A DNA stretch of 64,000 nt from Clavelina lepadiformis. Its lineage: Eukaryota; Chordata; Ascidiacea; Aplousobranchia; Clavelinidae. The position numbers and the translations under genes are program-made. Below the pieces are notes generated by a model, which saw only the letters and a list, made by a program, of their open reading frames with translations, was not told where the DNA came from and ran no database searches. Below, in pieces: positions 50,240-61,954 of this stretch. Numbering within the stretch: the first letter of the stretch is position 1; every line of letters begins with the position of its first letter. The stretch spans positions 13,578,001 to 13,642,000 of the forward strand of contig NC_135240.1 of assembly GCF_947623445.1 (NCBI RefSeq). The letters run 5' to 3'.

Positions 50240-52194
50240 TGGGCACGTGATCAAATCCTTCTATTTTTTTGCAATGCCGTCACTTGGTGGTGGTATGAGG
50301 TCAAAGCGTAAAAGATTGCTCGTTTTCCAACAGCTGATTGTTTGATATGATACCAGAAAAGGCAAACACCGGAAAACCAAAGATTGCCTTGAAATCAATT
50401 AATTTTAGAAACTAAAACCTAGAACAAATGCCGTAAAGTAGTACCAAATCTATTCGGATTTGATTGAGCCAAATCGGAATCAATTTGAATTTATTCCAGG
50501 GCTAATTCCAAGCCTATCGTTTTGTTTGCTCTAATGTATGGCATGACTAGCAGATTAGTTAGCATATTTCAAAACTTAATAATATCACAAAACACCAAAA
50601 TGCTAAAAACGCATTTGCCAATAACACAAAAATTGGTTACGCATATCAAAAATTTCAATTTAACCTAAGCTAGGCTTATATGTGATAATGCGTAGGCCTA
50701 GTACTTAGCAAATTTGGCTATAATTTTATGTTTTCTGGATTATTAAGTTTAAGCTTAAACTACACATTTTCTACGATACTGCAGTGAAAAAGTATCGCTC
50801 TCCTATCAGGTAATTCTTTAAGGCATATTTAAACAAATAAATAAATCAATAAAGCAAAGAAATCAATGTTTTGTGAAATGTTTGGTGTTTTAGTAAACAG
50901 ACAAAGAGTGTAGCCTACATCTTACGCCGTCACAAGAGAAGGTTAATTAGGCTAAACAAAATATGCGTTGACATTTGCCTTAGACATGCAGTTTAGCCTA
51001 ATCCAACTCAGTGATTTTGTTTACACCTATAGCGTAAAACCAAATTCGTAAATGTCTACGCTCAACTGATTTCAGTTGAGCTCAATTCCACTCGACTTAT
51101 GGCCTGACTTGTTTTATTAGACAGTTCTGCGCTGAATTGGGACGGCTTGACACTTTAGGCCTACGTTCATAGCTGTTTTTACGAATGTCGCTTAACCTTA
51201 CGTGAAAGTTGTCTTAAACCAACCTAACTTCTAAACTTAATCTACGTTTATTGTAACAAAGTTGGGTCACCACGGCCGTGGTTATAGGTTCACACTCTAT
51301 ACGTCCAACATTAATACCAAGATTTGCCACAACTTGTAAGTTGGATAAATTGCGTAGGACACCGTTGGTGGTCAGTTTACGTTTAATAGCAGTTCTCCAA
51401 AACTGCTGGCATTCGTACCGGCCGAACACCACAGTGAATTAATTCAGCAGATTACAGCACTCGCACAAGTTCCGACACAAAATCACCATCTTTGCACTTA
51501 CGTATAACTTAATAAAAAAAAGACAACTCGGAGGTATTGCAACGCATATATACAATTACTGTATCATATACATATATACATGATTGTAGCCTTAACCTTC
51601 TGTACGTTTAAAACTACACGTCCGTACAAGAACGTCCTTGACAAATACATTCGTAAAACAACTAGGCAACAGTACCGGCCAACTGAAACATTGAAAATGA
51701 ATAAAATATAATGAATCAGACGCGAAGTGCTTATTAGTATGATGTTGAGCGTAGCATAGAAATGGGATAGATTATAAAGTGGCTTCCGCATTCACTTTTC
51801 ATTTTTTTACAGAAAGCCAATGTTATTTTTGGCCACAATAACTTATACAGGAAAAGAACAAACATAATAAGTGTTTAGTACAACAAGCATTACCGACGGT
51901 CTAAGACGATTTTTTTATAAAATAAATATACAAATACACGTTAACAGACATGGCTTTAGTTCCCGTGCACAAGCAAAACAACATTGTTTCATATGTACAT
52001 GTATACATTACGACATTACATACGCACTATATATATCAGAAAAGATAACTATGTTTGGGATTTTCCCATGGCAACCAATAATTTAGCAAACAAAAAAATA
52101 AAGAATAGTAGAGCAGACACCAGTCACACTTTTTTGCCAGAAAGACAATTAAACGCAGAAATATGGTTCGACAAAACAAGCAAAACAGCAAGTT
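50240..52194. other. Intergenic DNA, no gene recognised
   Basis: No supported exon on either strand. The palindrome TAGGCCTA occurs here at 50693; several more copies lie in 49.3-50.1 kb. Confidence 0.5.
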
Positions 52195-54650
52195 CTAACC
52201 AAAAGGGTTTAATGACTCATCGTAATCGCTTTTCTTACTTTCGGCTTCTTCAATCCCATTAGAGCCCGTTTCCTTTAGTTCTGATTTTGTCGAGGTTGCG
52301 TAATCGTCAGGTTGCTGTCAAGATATACATCAAATAAAGAGTCTAAAAGTTTGCTTTTGCTTCTCGCTAGCGCGTTGTAAACGTAGCAGCTAAAAGCATC
52401 CACAAAGTATGGGCAAAAGTGGAAAGCATAGCAAGTCAAAAGCGAGGAATGTTAGTTCTTCATAACATCAATCGATTTTAAAAATTATATCATACTTTAC
52501 TGTATTACTAACCTCTGTTTCTTCAGCAAACGGATTTAGCGCATCGTCGTAATTAGCCTTATCATTATCCTGTGGTTGAAAATAATAAGAGCTGTTTAAC
52601 GATCATTACATGTTGTTGACATATTACATTGAAAAAGTACCGTATAAGTTCAGTAGTTTTAACATTTACAACGTGACTTTTTATAGTCACCGACTGGCTT
52701 ATACAAAGTTGTTACGTATACGAATACTGGCGTATACGCCAGGGTTAACAATCAAACGTACATATTACTGTATAGTTTAATTAAAGCAATGTTTGTAACT
52801 TATCAATTAGTCGTGTTGATTCGTCGCGTTATATTTTGGAACAAATGTCGGCATAACTACCTCGGATACAACAGGCGGTCTTTTCACTGAGGGTGGTTTT
52901 GGTCTTGGAGGCGGAACTTTAGTAGATCCGGACCGAGCGGGTCTAGGACTTGCAGTAGCCTTTTCCATTTTAGGTCTCGGTGGAGGAGTTCTACCAGCCG
53001 CATCCTTGACGGTAGCTGCTGGCTTCGTAGAAGGTGTTGTCGCTGTTGTTACGGGAGCAATTTGGCCGGGAGGTTTGGGTGCTGCGGATTTCTTCTTCGA
53101 TGGCAGCGGGCTAGGAGGAGCGGGAGATAAAGACGGCGAATGAATAGAAAGTCCAGCTGGCGAGGAGGAGTGCGGTAACGACTTGCTTTGATCTTTCGGA
53201 GGTGAAGCAGGCCGACTCTTTTTCGCCTCAGCTTTTCCATTAAGTGAATCTTTCTTTTGAACAGGCATCGACACAGTTCTAGGCTTTGAAATCGGAGGTT
53301 TGCTTAATTCGTTTGAATTTTGCTTCCTAGCCCTCGGTTTAGGTGCTTGGTTCGGTTCTGAGGAAAGTGTTGCTGTGGCATCTTTTCCATCGTTTTCAGA
53401 TTTCTCGCATGCTTTGTTTCTTTCTGCTGTTTCAACTTTGGAAGTGTCGGAAGCAGTAACGGCCGGTTCTCTTCTTTCTTCCTCATCCAATGTATTTTTA
53501 TTCTCTGCTTTATCTGATAAAACTTCTTCCGAGTCATTTACTGAACCCATTTCCTGTTTTTTAGCAACATTAGCAGATTCCAGTTTAGACGTTTCCTTGG
53601 AAGGGTTTTCGTGCGATGGGTGCCTTTCCTCTTTCATTTTTTCCAACATTTTTGCTTTCCGTAAGCAGTTCAGCATAGATACATACACAGTTTCCAATTC
53701 TGGAAACCGCAGTTGAACTTCTTTAAGGCAAGGATATTGTGAAAGCTTTTCTTCGCAATTTGATTCTTCTTCCGCTATTCTTTTCGGGAATTGTGTATCA
53801 TTGAACTGTAAAATTTTATGCAAAATCTCAAAAGCGTGATCTAATGATGGAGATGGCTCTTTCTTTCTGTTCGTCTTCCCTTCAGCGCTAATCGTAGGTA
53901 ACATTTCTTCGCTTCCGTCAAATGTCAACATCCAACCTAATCTTGACATGGCGATGTCAGCGCATATCTCCTGCACCTGACAATGAAGAAATAGACAAAA
54001 TGAAAATTGAACATATTATCGTTAACGAAAACATAGGCTAACCAAACGCGTATAGATTTTACCTCTTTCATTTCTGAAATGATTGCGGCCAGTAGAGTAG
54101 GAAGCAAATTCTTTTCGTTTATTTCAAGTAACCCAGAATAAGCAAACTTTAGTATAGTACGAAGCCCGGCTGCCGTGCAATCAAAGTTAACCTCAGTTAC
54201 ATCGTCAGCTATTCTTTTGGTCTTCGAATTAACAAAATGTGACCTGAAATTAATTTTTTCATTTTCTTGTTTACTTTTTGCCCAAAAACGATGGCTTTGA
54301 TAAAACAAATACAGGTAAGGTTTAGTTAATTTAGACTTTTTCCCGATTAGTGCTCTAGTAGGCAATTGTAGTTTGGCTAGGATACGTCTCACAACCACAT
54401 ACCTAAACATTCCGCCACAAGCTGCAAGCACAACCTTATGGGCTGACAGGTCTTCGTCTATAGTTTTCAAGGTGACATCGTAAAAGATATGTTTGTTGCG
54501 GAACTCATCCAGCCTTTGTAAAAGTTTGTGTCCATATTGAGGCACCTCTTGTGTCCATTTAAATTTTATATTCTCAATCGTGCTCTTAATTTCGTTATTA
54601 TTCACTCCGTTAATTTCGTCTCCCATTGTACAAAGAATATCAGTAGTCAT
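52195..54650 (-). CDS. BTB-domain protein with proline-rich SH3 ligands and C-terminal NPF motifs
   Basis: Unrecognised architecture, probably a cytoplasmic scaffold. Shared exons: 54403-54650, 54063-54243 and 52861-53976; then 52513-52569 and 52195-52314, giving 573 aa. Reading through at 52861 instead gives a 532-aa form ending at the TAA at 52807-52809. The BTB fold (about 45-150) shows HIFYDVTLKTID, AHKVVLAACGGMFR, VNFDCTAAGL and ILKFAYSGLLEI. A helical region (145-260) and a charged low-complexity region follow, then proline-rich sequence (about 370-515) with two PPPRPK class SH3 ligands. The alternative end carries YDDALNPFAEE and a terminal YDESLNPFG: NPF is the ligand of EH domains, and acidic residues after it favour EHD proteins. 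No Kelch, zinc-finger or MATH domain is present. The splice donor for the NPF form is GAG|GTAGTT. The first ATG of the frame is used. Confidence 0.75.
52807..52860 (-). other. Alternative 3' end of the BTB gene (retained form)
   Basis: If the GAG|GTAGTT donor is not used, translation adds VVMPTFVPKYNATNQHD and stops, removing both NPF motifs. The frame is open throughout, so both forms are possible. Confidence 0.5.
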
Positions 54651-56574
54651 TTAATGCAAGTAAAAGTTGAACACAAAATCTGCAAACGTAAGTGGTAACT
54701 TGGATAAAAACTTACGTCGCTACTCTACACTGCGCATAAACTGTCATTGTAGCAACATCTACAAGTTGAGACGATTAAATTGTTACAGCACAAGATAAAT
54801 GTGTAGTACATCCTGTAGCATATCAGAGCCGTGTTCTCAAAATGTAATCTGAAGCATATATAAGTGTGGAAAAAGCAAACTAATGTCGCGGAAAAGCAAA
54901 CTAATGTCGTGGAAAAACGTTTCTGTATGTTTTCTTTGCTGTTACTGTCGTACCCATACTAATGTAGTCATACTTTATAGTGTATGCAGAACTTCCGGAA
55001 TGCATGCAGAGTTTAGACATGACATCAGAACAGTGCGGTCCAACACAGAGCAAAGTGCTCTACGCAGTCTCACGTGAAAGGTAGATCCATTTATTATGCT
55101 AATAAATTATGCTGTACAGTGCCACTTAAAATAATAAATGCTTGATTTAACCTGCAACGTGTTCAGATAGCTTATCAACCTTGATTGTTTAAGACTATAA
55201 GTCAATTAGAGCCACCTCAAAATGATTTTCGTCTCTGTACTGCAATACTTCATTTACTACAAAAAGTAAAAAACATAAAGATGACGTAGCCCATTACTTC
55301 ATCTTCAGCATAACTGCACAGCTGTTGAGTATAATAAGAATACAGATAAGTTTAACTATTGTCATAAAAATGGATTAGGCCTACTTCAGTTCACACCAAA
55401 GTGCTTCCGCTTCCTGTCATTTACTTGAAGCTTTTTCGAACGAATGCGCAAACTTTGACGGTAATACCGGTACTGCTTGATGTCTGTCAAGGTTGCGTAT
55501 TGTGTTGTTATTAAACGCTGTTATGAACATTACCACTTTCTAGGAATTCTTCCTTAACACAGAAAACAATTCTGAAAGTATCAAACTGCACAAAGTGTAT
55601 TTTAAACGTTTAAACTCTGTAGGTTTTCCATTTATGTTTCCGCCGCTATTACTGCGGTTCAATCAACGCTGATGTTAAAATGAAAAAGCATCAGCCAAGC
55701 GATTTAATCAATATACCAGTGGGTTTCCTCATTGACGAAGCGATTTTGGCTACGCAGACGAAAGCCCTCTGGCAAAAACAACTGCGCTAAGCTAGAAACA
55801 CGTACAGATTATCTTCGGAGACAGAGCGTTCAAATTACCGCTTAGCAATGTCGTAAAGGAAATTAACCAGGCAACAGAAATAAGAACGTAACGCAGAAAC
55901 TTCACCTCACGTCCTGCTCAGACAGTGCTTTCCGCGACTTATTGACTTGTTTTCCTGAATCACAATGAATCATGTCTTTAGAACTTTGAAAATTGCAATA
56001 GCTATAAACCACTTCCTTGTATAATATACAACTGTGTAGCTGTCTTCACTCTACTGTGAACCCTGAGTGACTTTTCTTGGCCGCCCGTCTACGGCGCTTT
56101 AATAAACTGGAAATCACATAGCGCAGCTTCTCGGTCCATTCTAATAGCATTGATTCTGTATTGCCTTCTGGAAATCCCTTTCATACAGTATGGCTCTCTT
56201 ATACTAAAAGTAATACCTAACAATGCTCGCATATTGAAAACCCTGAGTATGCCAAGTACTTTACCTATATGCCTTGAATAGGACAAGTAAAAAATTGAGT
56301 GGCATGCGCCACTTTACAGCAAGTCCTCCTTATGAAAACTGTAGTAATTCAGCACACGTTTTTTTAGGCGTGTCACGAAATGAGCCTCTCTGAACAACAC
56401 GATAGAGTTGAAACATTGCTTCTACGTCATCTATGCAACCTTTGCGCATGAATGCATCCCGAACGCATGAAGCATGACAAGCCCGCAGACATAACATGCT
56501 GCAGTATCGCAATTTATATATTTATCATAGTCACTATTTCAGTATATGTAGGTCATGCAGCTTGTTGTTAGAGG
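54651..56574. other. Intergenic DNA, no gene established
   Basis: Two neighbouring minus-strand frames, 56330-56512 (60 aa, containing DDVEAMFQLYRVVQRGSFRD) and 56089-56286, look mildly protein-like but match no family I know and are not joined by clear splice sites. Nothing else is seen. Confidence 0.4.
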
Positions 56575-56775
56575 TAGGCGGTGAGGTTACGAAAATAGGT
56601 ATGCAAACAGTTGAATTTAGCTATTTAAGGTTTCATTGGAGTTAGATGTAGATTAGTAGGTAGATTTAGGTTAGGTTACTGTGTTATAACATTTAAGCTA
56701 GCCTAACAAGGAACTGTGAAATATAGCTTCAAACACACGATTTTTTTGGTGAAACCGTGGCAGCCAATATGCTAT
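56575..56775 (+). repeat. Copy 1 of a dispersed repeat of about 200 bp
   Basis: Aligns along its length with 60545-60740: shared blocks include GGAGTTA, TAGATTAG, a GATTTAGGTTAGG-type block, AACTG.GA and CACGATTTTT followed by GTGAAA. Divergence is high, so it is old. Confidence 0.6.
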
Positions 56776-58138
56776 TGTAACATAGTTCAATGTTATCGCT
56801 AGTGTGGTATTGTGACGGTTACGTCACGAGTCAAGTTGCTTTCGAAATGCAGAAATTTTGTTTTGGGATTTTGCAATTCAGTTGTTGATCAAACTTAAAT
56901 TCTCCTTAATGACGTTCAGATTAATCACCTCGCTTGAACTGGTGTGCCATATATATACTGTGGTAATGTTTGCAATCTTTCTTTTACTGTTTTACTCTTT
57001 CACTTGTTACGACGGCGCCATGTAACATTCAGTAAGCTTTGCCCAAAGGTGAAAGCCTTTGTATCTGATAATAAATAAAATGGGAACTTTATCATATAGT
57101 AATATGCATTGACAGAATTTAAGCGACTAACAGCATTGTCACGCCGTTTGAGAAATGAGAACTCACATCATCGAAGCAGAAGTAAAACGAGATTATCAAC
57201 CATCAATCGTCCTCGCTCATCCTGTAACTACAGCCGCACTTTTGCCTTTTCTTGTTTTTGTTTTAAAGCCCAGATCAGTGTAACCTGCGTACAACGTCAT
57301 TCAATCCTGATTCGTTATGATGTTTTTTGCATTTAACAATTGATTAATGTTTGACAGCTTAACCACACCGTATTATATTAACAGTATTGTATGTTTCATT
57401 TGTTAAAAGTGCCATACAGTAAAATATCTAGAAATAGCCCACATTTCAAAGATAATACTGTACCGGAACATTAATACTTGGTAATGTCGGTTGTCATTTG
57501 TATCAAGCTGTTTTATGTTTGCGACATGTCACTGTTTCAAAGTTTATCATGGTTTTTGTTTGAAAGAAAATAACGAGTTGCAAATTGCAATACGACCATG
57601 CAATGCACATGCAGTACGCACAACTCGTGTGAAGAGTTAAAATAAGGAAAAAAAATTGAGGCACACAACACCCTTTACTTCTTAAACATCTCGTTCCGGA
57701 TTGAACTGACGGTGGTTTGACTATATCAGCAGGCGTGCAACGTGAAAGTAAACAACATGTTACAAAGCGTGTGTTTAAGCATAAATGCGTTCATTTAAAA
57801 CAGAATTGAAGAGTTAACAATAAAATGTCACCGATTTTGTTCATTGCGGAATTAGCCAAAGTCATCAACGCAATCGTTCTATTTTATGCTGCAAATACTT
57901 AGGAAGTTTGTCTAAAGGAAACATTAGTGAAAACTTAATTTACTATATAGCCTACCGCAGGAAAACACCTTTTGAAAACACTTGTAGTTTAAATTTTCAC
58001 TGAGATTAATATGGTGCTAAACTACATTTTTAAAAACACTTAAGTTATTTGAATGCAAGGGAAGGTGTTCTCGCGCAGAAGCCGCAAGTGTTGTGATTCC
58101 TCCCGCTCAGCATGAATCCATACACAGTAATAGGTCTA
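56776..58138. other. Intergenic DNA, nothing recognised
   Basis: No exon, RNA gene or defined repeat could be supported. Confidence 0.5.
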
Positions 58139-58412
58139 CCGTGTTTATCCAGAAATAAGACAGGGCTTATATTATTTTTCGCTTAAAAATATGACACTAG
58201 GACTTATTTTAGGGGATATCTTTTACTTTCATTTATTAAAAACAAAGTTGAGAATTATGTTTATTCTAAGTTCAAACGCGTAACTTCAGGTCATTGCACT
58301 TTCGTGCTACCGACTAGGTCTTATTTTCAAGGTAGGGCTTATATCAAAATCATTCTCGAAATGCAGGCTAGGTCTTATTTTTAGGGTAGGTCGTATTTTT
58401 GGAGAAACACGG
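58139..58412. mobile_element. MITE of 274 bp flanked by TA
   Basis: The left end CCGTGTTTATCCAGAAATAA and right end TTTGGAGAAACACGG are inverted copies over about 15 bp, and inner copies of the GGTCTTATTTT motif continue the symmetry. TA flanks both sides (58137-58138 and 58413-58414), consistent with TA target duplication. No ORF. Elements with ends of this kind occur widely in animals. Confidence 0.75.
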
Positions 58413-59207
58413 TATGTGATGTTATAAATGAAATTGAGGCCTGCATTTCTTCACAATCGATTCCTTTTTTCACTCGTGTTTTAGATACAATTTCAAAGTA
58501 CTGTACCTGTAGCCTAGGCCTAACTTAAAATACAAGTTGGTCGTGACAAAATAAAATATTACACAAGTCAGTTTGTAGAACCGGTTATTAAATTTTTTGA
58601 ATCCCTCCATTCACGAAATGACTCGAGTCACTTCTTCCAAATGACATGACTTGCAAATCTAGTTTGATGACTTGATTACGACTTTGGAAATATCCTTAGT
58701 TATACGTTAAGCTTGCTAAATACAAGTGAAGCCGTCATCTTAATTAGAATACTAAAATACTTCGTTTCATCATTTAGTTTCAAAGTAATGCTTCTTGCAA
58801 TAAAAAATGGCACTTTTTGGCTCTCACTTATACCTACAGTTTTACCAGACATTCCACAGCACTTAGGTATTAAGTATTTGCACCATGTTCTTTATGTATC
58901 CAAGTGATAATGCCAGTGATTTGTTTCACAGGGCTCGACACATCAGTGTGTGTTCACCAAACAAAAGAACCTTATTAGTTATTACCCTCACATTAGTTCA
59001 AGGGAATGTACAGGCACTCGTGGGCATCAATATCGTGACTCTTTTGGAAACAGATAGGTTGTTTAAAATCGGCAAGGGGCCCGGTCATCAGTTCTTGCAT
59101 TTGGTCTGGCCTTTGGCTACTAACTGGGCTACTGCACTTACAAAATAATTATGAAAGTACAATTCATTTATATGTGATTTTAAAAGGTAGAAAGGAGCAC
59201 CGAAAAT

Positions 59208-59600
59208 TTTGCAGCCCGAATTACTTCGGTCGAATCAGTTAAAAATACCCGAATTCGGTTTTTGACCGAATTTTTTTCCAAATTCGGCTGAATACCAAAT
59301 AGGCTATAGGCTAAGTAAGGGAGGCTATAGGCCTACTCTTAAAATCCTTCAATCCTAGAAAACCATACTGTATCAACAGCTGATATCATTGTTTTTCACG
59401 TAACAGGAACACTATATATGTTATTAACGTACCATTCTGTTGCAAGTAACAGCTAACTATATTTGTAAGCTTAAAGTTGTAGGCTTATTATGTTTTGTTC
59501 GCTTTTACGATGCGATATACGATACGCTATTACATTGCATTACCTGGCCAAAAAATTTCGTTTCTTTTTTCAAAAATTCGGTTTCGAACCAAATCCAAAA
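59208..59600. repeat. Probable decayed transposon with iterated ATTCGG motifs
   Basis: Both ends are rich in CCGAAT/ATTCGG strings (59213-59300 and 59570-59600), for example GAATTCGGTTTTTGACCGAA, which is itself a near palindrome. Clear terminal repeats or target duplications could not be fixed. Confidence 0.4.
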
Positions 59601-59617
59601 AAACAAAATTTGGTGCC

Positions 59618-59806
59618 TTAGTTTTTAAACGGTTTTTGAACCGTTAAAGCGCCAAAGTCTGCGCGGTGCGCATGCTTTTGGGATAGGGGAAACGATTCGA
59701 CCCCGATTTCGGTGCATAACTTCTCTAATACTTGACCGTTGGAAACAAATGTGGTATCGTCGGAGTCGGGAAAAACTCCCGTTTCCTCGCCGTAGATCAC
59801 TTTCAT
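59618..59806 (-). CDS. Candidate short coding frame, 62 aa, unrecognised
   Basis: Opens with ATG at 59806 and reads MKVIYGEETGVFPDSDDTTF, continuing hydrophilic and balanced in composition to a stop at 59618. GC content is clearly higher than in the surroundings. It could be a first exon, a one-exon gene or part of a transposon, since repeat-like DNA lies immediately downstream. No domain is recognised and an overlapping frame is also open. Confidence 0.25.
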   Translation of the reverse strand: MKVIYGEETGVFPDSDDTTFVSNGQVLEKLCTEIGVESFPLSQKHAHRADFGALTVQKPFKN

Positions 59807-60544
59807 TTAAGCAAATTCCCAACACTACGCCACCGACCGAGTATGAAACTTGTCCTAAATTTAAGGCGTAATATCTCGCCACGTGGTATCGCAATTTCGA
59901 TCAGACCACGACGGAGCCTCAGAGCAACCACTCCTCTATAATTGTGTCTAGTGGCAACAGTATGACGTAATTAAATAGCAAACTATTTCCAGGTCTAACA
60001 CGAAGGTTAGTTGGAACGTATCCGATCTGTTTTATCGCCGTTTAAAATTCGTTCAATTAGTAACATGACGTCTTTTCCAGATCACAAATTAATAAGTTTG
60101 CTTTGTTAATGTAATTTATTAGAAGCTAGAAAAATGCGTTTTTTGATCTTTAATAGGGGTTCCCCCCCGGAAATTAAGACGTTACTTGGTACGACGACGT
60201 TGTAGTGACATCAAATGTGTGGTATCTTTGAAGTGTTCTGCATTTCCGAACGAGACCCAAAAGTGCAGGCTATGCAGCCAGTTGCAACATCGTACACTTA
60301 TAAAAGTAAACGAAGTGACTATTTCACCGTATGTAGGTCACGTACCTGTATGGAAAGAAAGCGTTGTGCATTAAACATGTCTGATGCAAAACGTAGCTAT
60401 TTGGTGCACAAAATGGTTCAAAAAATCTTCCTTGTGTGCCTAACGTAAGTAATTCCCAAATAGCGATATTTGGTGTACACTCGCGCATACCGGTGAACAC
60501 TTTTTGTTGCCAAAAAAACTTACATTCTGTACTGGGTCACTCGG

Positions 60545-60740
60545 TTAGGTTAGGGTTAGGAGAATGGGTAAGCAAAAAGTTGATTTTAGCAATTTAATGT
60601 TTGGCTGGAGTTACATTTAGATTAGAAGGCAGATTTCGGTAAGGTTTAGATCACTATGCTATAAAATTTAAATTAGGTTTACAAGAAACTGAGAAAAATA
60701 CTTTCGAATTCACGATTTTTCCGTGAAATAGTGGTAGCCA
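60545..60740 (+). repeat. Copy 2 of the dispersed repeat of about 200 bp
   Basis: Partner of 56575-56775 in the same orientation. A fragment of its end (TTTTTTATGGTGAAACCAGC) recurs near 61345, so the family probably has more members. Confidence 0.6.
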
Positions 60741-60837
60741 AAAGTAAAACGAATATGCTTATGCTATTTCTCCTGCCAATGCCATAACTTACCGAAGTTT
60801 ACTGTTAAGGAAAGATTTTATTAATTAGGCTTTAGAA

Positions 60838-61139
60838 CAGTGGTTCCCAAACTTTTTCAGCTTGTGGCACACTAGAAAAATTAGAAAACGCTCGCGGCAC
60901 CCTTACAAGAGAAGAAATGTTGCTTTAAAAAATTACCCTACTCTATCGACAATGCCATAATTGGTTTCATCGTCACATGAGCTTATTTCTCAGCTATTGA
61001 AGCAGCTAGAAAGCTTTTAAGTTGCATATGCTTGTCTGCATGCCTTATTTTAAATATTTATCCAGTTCTTTTCCAAAATTCCAAAAAGATTCGCGGCACA
61101 CCTGAGAATCTGTGGCGGCACACAGTTTGGGAATCACTG
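60838..61139. mobile_element. hAT-type MITE, 302 bp, with perfect 8-bp target duplication
   Basis: Left end CAGTGGTTCCCAAACTTTTT and right end CAGTTTGGGAATCACTG form the inverted repeats typical of hAT elements. CTTTAGAA directly flanks both sides (60830-60837 and 61140-61147), an exact 8-bp duplication as hAT transposases make. Subterminal GCGGCAC motifs are repeated. No transposase ORF. Confidence 0.9.
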
Positions 61140-61147
61140 CTTTAGAA

Positions 61148-61954
61148 GGATAAACTACCATACCTGAATGCTAAAGATAGTTGTCTATGTTGTAACTTAA
61201 TGTCTCTGTTGAGCAGCAAATGATGGCGTTACAAATTACTATAGGTTACAGTCAAGAAAAACAGGCTTAAGCCTTGGTATTAAAAACATGAATAGGCTAG
61301 GCTTACGCTCTGTTTTTAGTGGACATTAATTACATACAGCATTTTTTATGGTGAAACCAGCGTTCGCACAGAATTGTTAGAAATATATTCAAGTAACCGT
61401 ATCTGAGTGTATCCTTATCCTTCATTGCTATGTTTGCGTGAGTTTATGTGTTTGACCGTAACCATGGCAGCTAAAGTGCACAACGGTAATCAGTTACTAA
61501 TACTAACTGTCGGCATATTGCTATGTATTGCCAGCAGGATGATCGGCTTAATGCCATATCACTATATTTCTTTTTCGACCTCTAAAAAGTACAACCTACC
61601 AAAACATACGACCTTGTATGATCTGGCTGACATCTCGGTAATATCGCAATGATACTAACTAACAGAGTAGTCTATAAAGACTCTAGTGCAGAAGTGCTAG
61701 TCAAATGCACTAAAACCTATTTTTAAATAGTATGCTTAATTCACAGGATATTTGTATACCTGTATTTATAGTAAACTTTACTAAGTTGATAGTTTATTAA
61801 TAAATCATAAGAGCATTATGAAATAGCTGGCAAAAGATATAACTGGAGAACTACATGGTTTAACATCTAAAGGTCGTAACTTACTGAACCCTTACCTGAT
61901 TGTTAAGTGTCAAGAAGTGTGTGGAATGCATGTAATCGTCAAAGTTAATAGACA
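61148..61954. other. 5' flank of the DENN gene, nothing recognised
   Basis: No supported exon. An open frame at 61407-61652 (plus) lacks an early ATG and any domain. Confidence 0.45.

Noticed and set aside
53300..53716. 138-codon plus-strand open frame inside the BTB gene
   Set aside because: It is the antisense of the charged, serine-rich part of the BTB exon, and its composition is explained by that.
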